Part shown: positions 38,025-52,572 of the stretch, in pieces
How positions within the stretch are numbered: the stretch's first letter is position 1
Layout: each line of letters begins with the position of its first letter
Source of the DNA: Druceiella hillmani
Taxonomy: Eukaryota > Arthropoda > Insecta > Lepidoptera > Hepialidae
Length of the DNA: 64,000 bases
Direction of reading: 5' to 3'
Assembly: GCA_039881145.1 (NCBI GenBank)
Contig: JAYKKI010000066.1
Coordinates: 8,939,501-9,003,500 of the forward strand
Notes under the pieces: generated by a model
The model's database searches: none
What the model was told of the DNA's origin: nothing
Seen by the model: the letters and a program-made list of their open reading frames with translations, nothing else
Program-made: the position numbers and the translations under genes

Positions 38025-40689
38025 GAGCGCTTATATCTACTCGTAAGTTAGGAAACACATGTCGAGTAAATGTGAATAACTTTACTTGTTTTTACTTGCT
38101 TTCATGAAACTTCGTAAAACACTCATTATCCTTTTAATAAGTAAACTTTGTAATGAAATAAGTTTGGTAAGTAAATGCTTTTAATTTTGTGGGTCAATAG
38201 ATTATACTGTAAAATATCAGCTAGACTATAGTGACGTTTTTATTTCATGTAGTATGGGTAAAATGTAAAAACTTGTACTAAAGTGAGAGATATGGTCATT
38301 TTAGCATAAACAAATTGTCAAGTAATTGCAGTGGAAAAATTCCGTACGTATTTTTGTAAAACTATGGTGTATATTTTAAAAACTATACCACTTAAAGAAA
38401 TTACAACAGTTTTTTCTATGATTTCGTAGTCAGATTCTGCTGATTCTATTTTTACAGGATTTTTATTCCAGTATTTTGGAAACGAGAGGGAAAGGGTGAC
38501 ATTATTTTTTAAATATATTTGATGAGTATCTCTGTGGATATGCCAGTTAAAATTAAAAAAAAAGTTTTAATTAATTATTTTTTCCAATAATATTTCACAC
38601 AATACATCATATAAAATTTGCATTCGTATACTCAATTTTCATGCTTTAAAAGTACCATAGAGACAATATAATGTTAGCTACTGCTAAATATTTGATCTAT
38701 CACTATCCCAAATTTCAAGTTCCTGCTTAAAATATTGGTGGATGACAGCCAGACAAACAGTCACGTACAAAATTCATTAAAAGTAACAGATTTTACTTGA
38801 TTCTATTTGAAGTACTTTATGTTTTCTCAATAAACTTCTGACATAAGTTCAGAAGTTTAAAAAAATATTTAAAATATTCCTCTTCCAGATTAGAGTGAAA
38901 GTTGATTCTGTATTTTATTATAGTATTATAATACCATGGTATGCGTAGATGAGAGATTAGATGATATTTACATGAAAGATTTATTTTTGAGTATAAATAA
39001 AAATACGTGAACAATAAAAATAAGTAAACAAAAAATATTTCTTTTACCCCAGTAAAAGAAATAATTCTTTTACTATATCAATTACTAACTTGAGAAAATT
39101 CAGATAACAAAAATAAAAATCGTATTTATAATAACACCCAATTTTTGTATATACTTATTTTATCAATCATATTTTGTGATGAAAAATTTAAGAGTTACTC
39201 CAACACAATAAGATACACGATATCAATGACAAAGAGATGCAGAGATTTTACTGAAAGAAAACTTAGCTTTTTCTCCTACGAACATCATAAAATAAGAAAT
39301 TACTGAAGGACAAACATTGAAATCATAATAATAAAAAAATATATTATAAAATACATTGGAATATAAAGCGTAAAATCTGGAATATTTTAAAAAAAAAAGC
39401 TTGGTCATGTAATTACTTATTATCTGTAAATAAACGAAATATATGTAAACCTGAGTGCGTGCCTACAACGCGTCAATTTATATACTAAATTATTTGTTTT
39501 CACTGGTCTATCTTATAAATCAATCCATGAAAGTATATAGCCTGTAATAGTCTACTAGGTGTGAGTTTTATAACATAAAATAATTTTTGAAATCAAACAT
39601 GTAGAGGAAACAAACAATCAAACAAACATATGCGCTCGATATATTTATATAGAGCATAAATAGTGCGATTATATCATATATAAATAGATATTTGTAGCAA
39701 ATAACGAAAGTAAGCGATTGCTGCGAACAGTGTCGCTAATGATCGGGGCCATGAGGCATTCAATTTTCAGTACTTGTATTTTCACAGAGATATCGTTGTA
39801 ATTATTGAAATCTCTTTGACATTAATATTCGTGTAATTAAAATTTGTTAAACGAATATGAGAAAGTCACGCGTACCTCGCGCAACGTAGATAAAATCTGA
39901 ATACGGGGAAAATGACTAACACGTCACAGAGTTCTAAAATGAAAGCCTATTACGCACGATAAATATGATAAAACAAGTGTCGACATAATAATGTTAACTT
40001 TATTTTCGTTTATTTAGTTCAGTTTTTTTATAGTTCCGTTCGTTTATATAATTCAGTTGATTATAAAATTTTGTTTTATTTGTCGCCGTTGTTATAATTA
40101 TATTCGTAAATTATACGTACGGGTGTATCTTATATAGATTCCCTAATTTTCCAAGATTCGACTGGGGATACACTAATGAAAATCACCACAGTTTTCCAGT
40201 ATTGCAAGGCATTTACTACATTTATTTGTATTGTAAACTTGTATTACATTTTCTTGCAATAATATTTTAACAATTAAATGAAACTACTTTAATAAAATTC
40301 TTTACCGGGACTACTTTTTTGTTTCGATTATTTATAATTTCGTTTTAGGACAGTGGATAAATGCTTTCCAATTTCATTAAAATCGGTTTTCGACTAATCA
40401 ATTTATGACATATGTTTTAGTTAAATCCGTCTATCATAAATTTACATTTTATATATTAATATTTGTATTTTCGTGTGTGGTTTTCTTTGATTGTTAATTT
40501 AAGACAGTATACGTAAATTAAAAAAATTACAATAATAATATTTAAATTTTACGAAATAACTACCATCAATATGCGTTAAGTCAGTTAATAAAAGATTGTT
40601 AGTTATTATATATATAGTTATTATAAAAGTTTTATAATATTAATTAAATTTATTTTTCATTATGTACAAAACTCCTCGTACGAATTTCT

Positions 40690-40915
40690 TTTTGTCTTCT
40701 GCACTTTCATAAATATGAGTTTTAATATTGTAAAATCTATCACAAGGAAATCTTTAGTTTAATCCTGATCCTTTTAATGTTTTACTCTGGAGAATGCAAC
40801 ATAACATATCCTGCATTTTATGCCAACCAATAAAAATTTATTTTTCTCTACAATCTGCAAAAGCTTTATGTAATGTTAAACTTTGAGATCTGTAAATTGT
40901 GATGGCGAAAGCTAG
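40690..40915 (-). pseudogene. PIF1/Helitron-type helicase C-terminal relic (copy 2)
   Basis: The minus strand reads LAFAITIYRSQSLTLHKA, closer to the HKSQG box than copy 1 (S retained). It then has IFIGWHKMQDMLCCILQSKT and RFPCDRFYNIK, with the same stops as copy 1 (after FADCREK and after LN). Shared stops show that the element was already broken when the segment duplicated. It probably continues upstream as broken frames to about 41690. Confidence 0.7.
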
Positions 40916-43332
40916 ATGTAATGAAAAATGTACTCTCGAACAAATAGTAATCCCACTATTCCAAAATTTTGTTTCAGCTGATATAAATAAAATGAAAGAA
41001 TATATTTTTCTTGACTAAATATAATTTCTTCCAGAATATTTTCATTATAGGGCAAACTTTGTGAATATACTCCATCAATTATAATATCTCGATATCAAGG
41101 ATTATTATTTTGAAAACATTTCAAAACAGCACTTTATTATGACTTACAAAAAAAATCTTTATACGCTTCAGAATCAGATAACGTGGAAGTCAAATTTGTA
41201 ACGTCTTAATGGAAATTTATTCAAATGCCCACATTCAAGGCATTGAAAATAAATTTATTGTAGTTTTGTTTAATTGATCAATGAATTGATTCAACGCACT
41301 TAAATAAAAGTACCCACTATACCCAAGTTGATTATTTTAAGTATGTAAACTGTGATAACAGGGTTACTGTTCTTCAGTTGATGTTAACATTTTTGATACA
41401 ACAGTTTCTATATTATCGTCTATGCAGAATGTAATCACTTCATTTTTATTTTGTGATAAAGAGTATAATGTTCATCTTCTTCTATTTTAAGTCAAACCAA
41501 TGCCGATGGCAAAGTATTAATTACAATTATTTCTGGGCAGTTTAAAAATTAATTGCTCACTCAAAATAATGAGCATCATCTCTAGAGAAATGCAATTCAT
41601 CATCTCGACTTCTCTTCTGTCGTTCCTTCGCATGACGCACAAATTAACGGTTACGTTCACATTATTTACGACCAGTTAATTTACGATTTCGTATCATTTT
41701 GCTGTAAGAATATAAATTAAACAATTTTTTAAATAAAATCAATAATCCATTAGCTAATTAAATACTCAAATATTTTTAAAACCCAAAAAGGAGAAATAAA
41801 ATCTATTAATTATTATCAATAATACTCTTCAAAAATGTTGTAATATTATTTACCTTGGAGTCAGTTAAATATATAACTAAATATATGCATTTAAATTACT
41901 TCGATTACTAACGACTTTAAATATTTCATTACCTTATATCAAAAGTTCTAATTCATTTCTTCTTTTCGGCTTATGTGTTCAACGATATGTACCATAAAAT
42001 TCCACAAAAGTAAACAACGTGACAACTAATGATATAAAGAAACGTAAAGATTCAACTCAATGACATTTTCTTCTGTAGCATAATATTAATTCTTATTAAT
42101 TCCAGTAATATCTAAAAATATGGCGGCAGTTATATCGTTTTGAAAATATTATAATACTGAACCAAGTTCATAATTTTTTTGTTAAATATGATTTTTTTAC
42201 TAAAATAACGATAGAGGACATATTTGGATATGATTGTAAATAATTATGTTTAATTTAAATTCTAGACATTGTTTTTATGAAGTGTACCAAAAAAATGTAT
42301 CTTTTGTTGCGTTATACAATGTGAATTTCAGAGTTCGATTTTAAATGAACTTTTATATAAAAGATTTGTTTGTTAAGCTTAAATCAAAAATTAGTTAACA
42401 AAATTTAGAAGCCTAGTCAAAAGAATAGTTTTAATTTGTCTCTAATTTCATACACGATATGTTTTACTTAAGAATTCACTAGACCAATATACGATCATTG
42501 TTACCTCACAAAGTATGCAAGTCTTATTTAACACTAAACTAATACATTATTAAGAAAATTATACGAGGAGAAAGTAATTGTCTATAAGTACAGCCGTAAA
42601 AACAGCCATGTAACATGCCGATAACTTTTTCTTAATGAAAAAAGTTAACGTTCTTGCGTGTAGGGATATCTTGCTACATAGAAAGTACACAGTAACATGA
42701 ATTTATATTCGATAGTGCAGTCTTTCCGTAAGTCCGTAGCTTTAATGTAAGAGGAAAATAATTGTGATAAGAAATATGATGTGTAACGGTTATGGTTCTG
42801 TATTAAACATTTATGTATTTAAGTTATTATTAATTAAAATGGAAATGAAAATCGTAATAAAGTCAGGTACCTATCGGAAAATTTCGTTAAAAATTTAATC
42901 GGTTACAAAACAAAGATATAAAATAATTGAAGATATTGCGATATATAGCGAAACAAGCAAAAGAGAAATAATCCCATTTTATGAAAATATAGACAAACTA
43001 GGCGAGTGAAAAATATTCACTGGCTGTTAGGTAAGGGTGTTATTGAAAAAATTGTATAAAAACGAATCTCATCCGAACCGGAATCTTCTTATTGCTGAGT
43101 TCTCCAAACAAATAACGTCGACAAGTATTAAAAAAACTGAAAAATTTAAATAAAATACATCGCTGTTTTCTAATAGAAATTTATAAAGGTATATTTAATT
43201 TTGTAATATTATTTATGTTATCCATGTGGAATAAAATAAATATTAATTCATCAATTAACGAGATTTTTGCTAATAAATTAAAACACCGAAATTCAGAATA
43301 AAATATATTATTTCTCAACCGTGTAAGTGAGA

Positions 43333-43335
<3 letters not shown>

Positions 43336-43380
<45 letters not shown>

Positions 43381-43392
43381 TTTATATACATA
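43336..43392. repeat. (TA)n microsatellite
   Basis: About 55 bp, mostly TA with a CACA and TTTA interruption. Counterpart of 21121-21182. Confidence 0.9.
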
Positions 43393-43500
43393 TATCTTCC
43401 ATTGTTTGTTTTCATTTGTGATTTGTCTCCTTGGGTGACTGACGGGGCTGAAACAATTTGAAGTGGACTGGAGTATCAATGTTGTTTAACTATATAGTGT

Positions 43501-43758
43501 CTAGAAGACATTAAGCATAGGTGATAATATTGCATTGAGTTGTTCATTTAATATATTGTTGGTGTCTCTTTTATGTCCGTTTATTTGTAATGTTTCTAGT
43601 ATGTTGAGTTTATTGCTTCTTACCTTTTTTTGTAATATATAGGGAGCATTGTCGGTATGAGGGTGATGGTTATTTTTTCCAAAAAAACACTCTCGTACCG
43701 ACAAGGCTCCCCGACAATACCATGGCGATTTTCCATAGGTAATGTATTTTTTGGTCAC
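43501..43758 (-). pseudogene. Penelope-like protein C-terminus (copy 2)
   Basis: The only uninterrupted version of this frame: 85 codons. It contains ECFFGKNNHHPHTDNAPYIL, then QKKVRSNKLNILETLQINGH and KRDTNNILNEQLN. In Penelope-like proteins the GIY-YIG endonuclease is followed by a His-rich segment, a 'xLHxxxKGxxLNxLE' stretch and 'LLNEQL' near the C-terminus, and the spacing here agrees. The start ATG is not meaningful because the frame is a fragment. It sits in the same place as in copy 1 and in the inverted third copy. The family call comes from remembered motifs and should be tested by profile search. Confidence 0.45.
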
Positions 43759-44092
43759 AAAGGGTACAACAATTGTGAGCCGTGGCCTTTAGATATAATT
43801 TTTTTGTCAAGCAGGTGAAATAAATAGCTCTGTTATATTTTTACACCAATAGAAGACGACAGGTACACCATTATTCTCTTGGATTAAAGACAGTAGAGGA
43901 TTGAAGAATTTAAGGACTGATCATATTCTGAAGAATTTTGACTATCAAAGGGTTCATCGTGTGTCTCGAAACTTTTAGGTTTACAGGTAGATAGATATTG
44001 AATATTTAAATGCTCATCAAGTATTTCAGAATGCAAGATAGGATAGATGTACATATATCTGGATAGGTAAATCTTGAATATTTAAACTATCA

Positions 44093-44278
44093 CTAATGAA
44101 TCTCAGGATACTTAAAGGTATGACTTTGTTGATATTGAGCGTCCATACATTGGGCTTGTGCTTCAAGTTTATCTTCTTTTGTAACTACTTTTGAAGCAGC
44201 AGGGACACTTGGTCTCAGCTTAATCACATTTTGTAAATCTACACTCACCCTATTCAAAATAAGAGGAGAGGCAAACAT
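44093..44278 (-). pseudogene. Short conserved frame of unknown origin (copy 2)
   Basis: An open frame of 61 codons with SVDLQNVIKLRPSVPAASKV and VTKEDKLEAQAQCMDAQYQQ. It has a normal-looking amino-acid mix compared with the A+T-driven frames around it. The counterpart in copy 1 has a stop. It lies 335 bp upstream, in the minus sense, of the PLE-like tail. No family recognised. Confidence 0.3.
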
Positions 44279-46392
44279 ATTTTAAGTTTTTTGATTCTAA
44301 ATAAAGCTTTGTAAGGCGTTTGTTTAATTCCTAAATGGAATGCTCTTTTCTCAATATTCATATACCTGTATGAAGCTAGCCATCACTCCTCAGTTTATTG
44401 TTATTGTCATACATCCATATGGTCAGCATGTTCTCTGTATTATCATTAGATCGTTCAACACACCCTTTTGGTTTTGCGAGTGTCTATTCTGCGTGTTTGT
44501 ATACTGTTCACTATTTACTTTGAAAATTATTTGCCATTGTTAGCTGCACAACCTCTGGTGCACCTATTGATTTGTAGATATCAAGCAAATTATTCGCGAC
44601 TTCTTCCGGGCATTTTGGTTTAAATACCCTTAGTGCCGCAAAACTTTATTAAATGGTCAATATAAACCATAATAAATTTATATTCGTAATTTGAATGAAA
44701 TTGGTAATCAAACAATTTCACTTGATAGTGGGAATCAAACTCGGATAGAAATATGGATTTCAGAATAATTATATTTTATTCCTTTTTGTTTTTATTGACA
44801 AATTTGCAAATATAGTTCAATACCATTGCGAGTTTCTTTCTTATACTCTGTGGAAGGTTTTTCCAACATACGGTCTTATCTTTTATGATGGATGTTTATA
44901 AGAAAGTCGAAACTTATATGAATAATCCACTAGCAGAAACGTAGTAAAATAAAATTCTACTTACCATATTCACAGAAAATATCAACTTATGTTTCAACTT
45001 ACAATTTAGACACTATGTTACAATAATTAATAATCCCGTGGTGAAATTTTTTTGGTTATCTTTGCGGTATATATTTCCGCCAATATTTATTCATAACGTT
45101 AATAATCAATAAACGCGTGGTTTTTAATATTAACTCATTTTCTTTTGATTCTTAATTTTGCCTAAAATATTTCTTTCATGCGCGAAATTAGCTATACAGG
45201 CGTCATAGTTCGCATAATAATTAAGTTTTGATTGCACGCATACAATCGAATATTCCATTGTACAATTGTACATTGAAACAATACTAAACAAAAGTAAATC
45301 ATCAAGCCACAAAATATTTTTTTTACTTCCTTTCTAGTGCCCCATTCCTGTACTGAATGCAGCAGAAATTTCAAATGTTATCTATTGAAATGAAATACAC
45401 TGTAAATTTTAGTGAAAAAAATACCAACAAAAAATACAAAATAAGTCTAGCCAAAAAATTAAATAAATTACTGCATATAATTATAGAACATTTTAGGCAT
45501 TTTAGAGTATCCAGGTATTTGTGTTGAATACTAGATTATACAGATTAATGATTAAACAGATTGAGTATATTAAAGATGCAGTGTCTGTGCTTCTTTATAC
45601 ACTGTAAATATTTACTGGAATGTCATATGGAAGATAGCCTATTCTTTAATGTCATATGGAAGATAGCCTATTACAAGCCTATTCTCTGCATATGAGGCAA
45701 GATTGGCTACCCTAGCTCGCTACCTCTTACTTCATAGTTAAAAGAAAACCAACACTTGAAAGTTATAAGTTTTATTTTGCACCATGTCTTATTTCTGAAA
45801 GTAATTATATGCATCGAAGTAAAACGGTCTTATCATTTTCTCTTGACGAAAAAAGAGCGTCAAACCAGCATATATTTTATATATTTACATAATGATGAGA
45901 ATATTTATTTACTTTAATTTATAAACACATGTTGTTAAATGTGTAAACAAAATACGTACGGAATTTTTCAACAAATAAATAAGCAATTATTATCTAATTA
46001 GACGACAATAGATAAAAGCAATGAATTTTCAGCGGCGTTTATGAAGTATATAAATTTGAAAAATCATAAAAACATTTAAATGGAGTTCAAATTACGTTCT
46101 TGTTGTAAAAGTGTATCAACAATTACTCACAAATTATTGCTGTGAACTCTCAGGCACACGATATTTATTGGAGATAATATTTCACTTTCTAGATCATTGA
46201 AACATTTGTGAATTAAATTATTTGAATAAAGCGATCAGAATTCATCTTTTAAAACCATGTTTTCTTTAAAGTATAATGATTATTAGTAAATAAGCAAATC
46301 GCTTGTATAAAAATAAATTTATGGAAGAAATAATTTTTGACTGAAAAGAAAAATAAACAATTTCATCTATAACAAACCACTTCAATAACGGG

Positions 46393-46445
46393 CCCTATAT
46401 ATCATAGATTACATCTGTAATAGTTGTAATCTAAGATATATAGGG
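46393..46445. repeat. Imperfect hairpin, 21-bp arms (copy 2)
   Basis: Counterpart of 24140-24192, with the same single arm mismatch (A opposite A) and a loop that reads TCTGTAATAGT instead of TATGTAATAGT. Confidence 0.7.
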
Positions 46446-47072
46446 ACTCCTTATTTTTTTTAACAAAAATATATCAAAAAGATCATGACGAGAAAGGAAA
46501 AAAAAAGACGCAAAATGAATTTAACTGCTAAAACTTCAAAAAAACAAACGTTACCATTTAACTTACACGTCATATGTTAGCCATTTGTTTGCTTTGATCT
46601 GATGCACGTAATTCAGTTTTTCAGACTTTCAGTTAAATTAATTAGTTTCTTTTATCCATTGATGGTGAATTTGATACAAAAGCATACAAAGAAAAAAGAG
46701 TTAGAAAAACAAAGAGTAACAGGTGAATTTAATTTTTAAAACGAAGTAATGTTTTCTGTTTTGCGCGTGATAACTGCAGTATTTTTCACTATGCTTAGAA
46801 TAATTAGAAATATTGGGTTTATTGAGTTTTGAAATACACTAAATTACATATATTCTTTGAAATATATTAAATACATTTGGGAAAGGAAACCAATTAGGTA
46901 AGCAGTAAGTAGAAATTGATTATGAGAGGAATAAAATTAATTCCGTCACCTTATTATTAGAATTATCACGAAGAAAACAATATATTTATATAAAAAAACC
47001 TCAAAATCTTGAAATATATTTTTAATATAGTAATAAAATATTTTGATAACGCTTTAAGCCTGAGGAAGGCCA

Positions 47073-47132
47073 TCTTGGAATTAAACGGAAAAGTCAACAG
47101 ATTCTTGCAATTAAACGGAAAAGTCAACCGAG
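47073..47132 (+). repeat. Two tandem 30-bp units (copy 2)
   Basis: Counterpart of 24817-24876. The first unit has TCTTGGAATT where the second keeps TCTTGCAATT. Confidence 0.9.
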
Positions 47133-47649
47133 TCCTAAAAAATGTAAAAACAAAAAATATAATATAATAAAAAAGGCCTAAAACAGCAATAGACCTTTAA
47201 TAAAACTTGTTTAATAAAACAAAGGAATTTTGATTGAAGGATTGGTAGGGTAACTGTCTGGAAATAATAAAAATATAAAAAACATTGTTGGGTTCTTGTG
47301 AAAGCTCAAAATTGTCCATCCAATTTGTTACATCCTAGAAATAATTTCCTACAAATATAATGAAAGTGAAACATTATCTATTTATTCGTTTGTTTGTCAT
47401 TGGATAAATTTAGCACCTGATACAATAGAGGCAGTTTATACATTCAATATTTAAAATCTATTCGTACAATTTTTTCATGCCACCTTCAAGTAATACCTCA
47501 CCAAATATATGATATATTTTATATAACCTCAATACATAAGATCCAGCTCAAAATACTTAATTTAACAATTTGTTATCTTCAAATTTGTGAATTATATTTA
47601 TTATATAATACAGGCGTATTGATCAATATTTTATGTGATTCATCGACTA

Positions 47650-47985
47650 CGAAACGACTCTACGAAATAAACTCTTAAACATGAAAATTGTTTGTTATTA
47701 ATTATTCGTTTTTGGGAGGTAGTTACCTATAATGGGAACATAATTACTATAGTTTACGCAACATTTCGATTTATTTACTTACGTAACTTCATTCTTCTCG
47801 GAGCAGAACCATTTAACCGTGGAAATTCATTTATAGCACATTTAAAAGTTCATTAAATTTTAGAAAACATTAATCACATACCTGCTGTGTACTTTGTGTG
47901 TACTAAATAGATATATAGGAGTCTACTCGTATCAGACGGAAATTATAACCGAGTATTTCAGTACGGTCATATCATATTTGAGTTT
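47650..47985 (+). repeat. Dispersed repeat, plus orientation (copy 2)
   Basis: Counterpart of 25390-25720, ending in CCGAGTATTTCAGTACGGTC. Third member of the family whose inverted member fills part of the spacer at 30240-30665. Confidence 0.7.
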
Positions 47986-48126
47986 TTTTCGCACCATTTA
48001 TAAAGAGTTGTTGATTGTTGACATATTGACATGTTGATTTTTGAAAGTTCTTTACTTTTTCATAAACTAGAGAATAAACTTGATTAATGTAAAACACGTA
48101 TTATATATAAAAGGAAATAAGGAAAT

Positions 48127-48128
48127 GC

Positions 48129-48185
<57 letters not shown>
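48127..48185. repeat. (TA)n microsatellite
   Basis: About 58 bp of TA with one GT; counterpart of 25869-25905. Confidence 0.95.
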
Positions 48186-48187
<2 letters not shown>

Positions 48188-51100
48188 CAAGAAGAAAACA
48201 TTCAAATTTCACGCTGAAAAGTATGAGATTTATCCTGTCTTAATTAATTAATTTTTGCATAATTTATATATTTACTTACTTATTTATTATTTTTTTATTC
48301 TAACATAATGAATACACGTGGTGGATTTAATTTTTTAAAGTCAAGAATCTCTTCTAATAAACCATAAGCGAAGAAACAAACATTTGACACCGAGTTTTAC
48401 AACCAAATATGGTATCGACGCTGATCTAAAAATACTTTTTTTTAAAGACTGTCAAAAAAGAACAAAATGATATTAAAAATAAATATTAATCGTAGAAAAG
48501 GAGCTAAATTTTACATGTCGGAAGTAAAGAGAAACAGGATGAAAAAACAGAATATGAAATAAGTGGAGGTGAGTTTTCTTTTAGACGACTTATGAAAGCG
48601 TATGTAGAAAATTTTTATTCTAGTATTCAACAAATTCCATAATGTACCACTATTCGTAAACAATAAAATGTTTGCGTTGAAATTAAATGAAGATCGGTCA
48701 ATGTTATCGCCAGTACCGCTGAATCTTTTCCATTTGCCATCGGATAGAAATTGTTGGTAAGTGTAAAATTCAACCTTCAATACTTCATTTCGTCATTAAT
48801 TCTTGTGATAATTTCGCACAATGTTACCATTTTCCGAATATTTTTGTACTGCATCATTTATAATTCTTATAAATATAATTGATAACTCACGGGTTAAAAA
48901 AAATCAGAATATTGTGTGATTGCATTTTTGTCTCCATTTTGTATTATCCTTCCTAAATCTTCATTACCTTGTCGAAAACTGTAAATTGTTTATTGCTTTT
49001 TAAATACTTACATCCAGTGACATTTTACTTTCTTCCTATTTCATATAAAAATTAAAATGTATTTTATAGACATCAAGAATAAATAAATATAAAAGTAATC
49101 CTGAACAGAAACGTGTAGAAATAAATTTCAGTCTTGTTGAGTAGAGGGTAATGGTCATCGAGACATATTAGGTGAATTGGAAAGTTCTTTACTTTTTAAA
49201 ATTAGTGCAGTATATCACCATTAGTTGTAATTTGTTCACTGAATTTAATGGACGTAATTTGAACTGTGTAAACTTGAGTAGTTAATAATGTTTTCTTTTC
49301 AATTTAAGTCATTTCGTGCCTCAAGGGTTTCCATCAAAGAATATGGGTATTCAAGCTGTTAAATGTTAATTATCAAAAAAAAAAATAAAATAAATTGCTA
49401 CAGTCGCTACAAAAATACTTGTCATATTTTTAGTGATAAATTGAATACAGAATTATGTCAACAGCGGTTTAAAACAAATTTACAAGAAAGTAAAGTTATT
49501 TAAATAATTTTTTTAAAATTAATTTAAATTAAGAAGAAATTAAAGTTATTTAAATAATTTTAACCGTAATTATATCATTGAAAAGAATACTCTAGGTTCA
49601 ATCAAAAACATTGCTTTTTATGGTGATTATCTTATTCTCGAATATGAAATTTCTTTTTGTTATCCTTCAACCAATAATTAATCATATTCTACATGGCTGG
49701 TTTCGTTACTTCAAATTCCTCTGAAATCGAACGAGATCGCACTTTTGGTGAAATTATATTATCAATAATACTAATCAACTATGGATGAGTAACGCATAAT
49801 GTGAACAAGTATTGACATTAGTAATGAAACCTATTGATATATTTATAATAACGCCACTGTAACAACTTCAGTCCTAGGTACCTGTATTTTCTAAGCACTG
49901 CTCAAATATCCAGTGAAAATGATAAGAAAATATTACTTGTAATAAAATGTATGCCCGCCTAACTGAATTATGTCAAGAAAACGTGCATGTGTGAAAATTA
50001 TTTCATCACGCGCACCTTATGTGTATCTGCGTACTCAGGCTGATATTTTGAAAGTAAACGCGTCATGCGTGTTTATCATATAAAAGGATAAAATAATTAG
50101 AACCTACATATTGACGCACATAACATCGTTAAATCCTTATGAGAGAATTTAAAATTGAAATAATGATGCCGACACTGAATTGATTTCAATTCAGTTAAAT
50201 TCGGCTGAAATAATCATCTTGGGAAAATCAATCATCGTGGAAGTTACTTTTCATCAAACACTGCTAAGTTGGCAAACGTATTAAATATTATTTCAAAATA
50301 GGATCTATATTTATTACGCATCGTTGGTTAGTTTTACGGCTTTTTATCAGAGATCGCCGTAAAACTACGAATGATTTGAATATAAGTTAAAGGATTTCAG
50401 ATATGATGACCTTTATGGAATTTATTATTTTTTCAAATAGAACAAGTGAAAGTCATAATTTGTCTGTAAGTTACATTATATATATAATTTTTTTGTACGT
50501 TTAATATGTTCAAAATTTAACTTGACCCCTGGATATTCCGTATACAAGCAGATTAATATTTCATTTAATTATACTGGTCAATTAAACGAATATCAAGAAA
50601 GCAGCATAAATAATTGACAAATTAAACATGCAAGAAATTTATGAATTCTTCATCAAAATTACAGAAAAGATCAATCATCTGGTCATCATTATGTTGAAAG
50701 TTATCAAATGAATTTGAAAAAGTAAGCAAATTTTAAATATTTTTTTAACGTATAATTCTAAATACTGTAATAATCTCCAGATTTTTAAGAATTTCTGTAT
50801 AAAAATAAAACTATCTTATGAGTACTGTGAACAAATTAAGCATTTAAAATTATGTTTCTGTTTGACCATGTGACGAATATAATATAAATCTGATCAGGAA
50901 ATATCAAAGTGTAATATTTTATGAATTTAAACTTCGTGTCAGATAAAATCAATATGTACTATCAAAAATATCATCTGGTAATATGATATATTTCAACGAT
51001 ATCAAAAGTATTAAGTATATATCAAGTGAACCTTGACTTGAAATTAGAATTTCGTCCACTACTTCTAACTCATCATAGTATCATATAACTGCCTTAACAC

Positions 51101-52572
51101 TGATGTAAAATGAATTGTAACGTATTCGATGTGACAAAAAATTGCTTTCAAATTTGTTGAATCCGTGATAAGCTATAAATTAGATTACTTATAATGCATG
51201 TTCTTCAAACAAATGAGTAATAAAATATTAAACTAAACTTATTAAAAAAAAAATGTATCTTCATCGTTCAGCCTTTAACTTCATATAAGTGTTCCAGTTT
51301 AGACCCAACAGTTCTGGCTGCGTAGACCATTCAATGCCCATCAGATTAGATAAAAAATAATGTCATCGAGATATCGGTTTTCAACGACATTTACACATTA
51401 TTAACGCTTTTCCAAATATAATGTAATAAAGCACAGCAATAACCCGATTACGTCGAAAAAAACCGAAAAGTATGCGAACAAGTATCTTAATTTCAATGAA
51501 AGATAGCCGTCACTGAATTGTGGAGCTGTAGGCTGGTTCAGTTTTGATATGTCAATATTTTTTCCGGTAGAACATGTGTCAAAACTAAACGCCGCCTACG
51601 GCTTTCCAATACAGTGTTGATTATCTTTTATTGAAAATATGGTTACCTAACTTGTTTTCGTTTTTATCTTATCTTTCATTGAAATTATGATCTCCTAAAT
51701 TGTTATTATTTTTATTTTTAATTTTTTTACGCAGAATATGAAAAATTTTGAATTATAAATTAAAATGAAAAATTTATAGACAAAACCTCATAATTATATT
51801 TAAAAATCTGTCGAATGAAATATTTTCCATAAGATACGCGAAAAAGTTTTTTAATCCTTTCTTTATGCTGCAAGTCTGCTAAAATATTTTTTTTTTATAA
51901 AAAACTTATCTGTGATATTTTTACATAAAGAATAAACCGATTTATATTTTATTAGCTAAAATCAATTGAGCGGTTTTTGGGCTGCGGACAAACGTACATA
52001 CATAGATTGTTAAATTCATAACCGTTCCTTAGCTGTGCTATAGGCAGGCAATTAAAGACGTAAAGTAAGTAGATGTTTTTAATATACTAAATGTTATTTG
52101 TCTTATATTTTTATTCAAATTTTGAATGCACGTGAAGCATGTTGACGTAGATACACATAATGATAATTCGTGTATCTCTGTAATTACTGACTCTCATAAA
52201 CATAACATAGCGCGTCCAATGAAATCAACAACTTCAAACGAAAAGTGAACGCAGAGTACATAAAATGCCAAATTATATGATAAATTGTAGCAGAAGTAAT
52301 ACAATATATGATGTTAAGAAAAATAAAGTATAATATTTTATTTGTTTATGTATAATATTAATATTACATTATGTAATTAAACATTAAGATGTCTTATTTA
52401 CAATCAATTAGTACTATGAATTGAAATATGTTTCTGGCGCCGTCAGTGCGGTCATATATTAAAAAGCTCGCGGTATTTTAACGATAAAAATGTTTATTGC
52501 CACGCAGAAAATGCAAAATTTAATCGACAATGGTATTTATCATTTGAGTATATTTAAGTAACATGCATGTAT

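Larger units (their letters stand above)
31358..52572 (+). repeat. Copy 2 of the large direct duplication (21.2 kb)
   Basis: Collinear with 7349-30232 from AAAATTAATTATTC to ACATGCATGTAT. It lacks the 1.8-kb segment of copy 1 and about 58 bp near 39955. It has extra bases at 34194-34454, an extra segment of about 55 bp inside the LINE relic, and a short templated insertion at 50319-50338. Beyond 52572 the sequence is unrelated to what follows copy 1. Confidence 0.95.
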
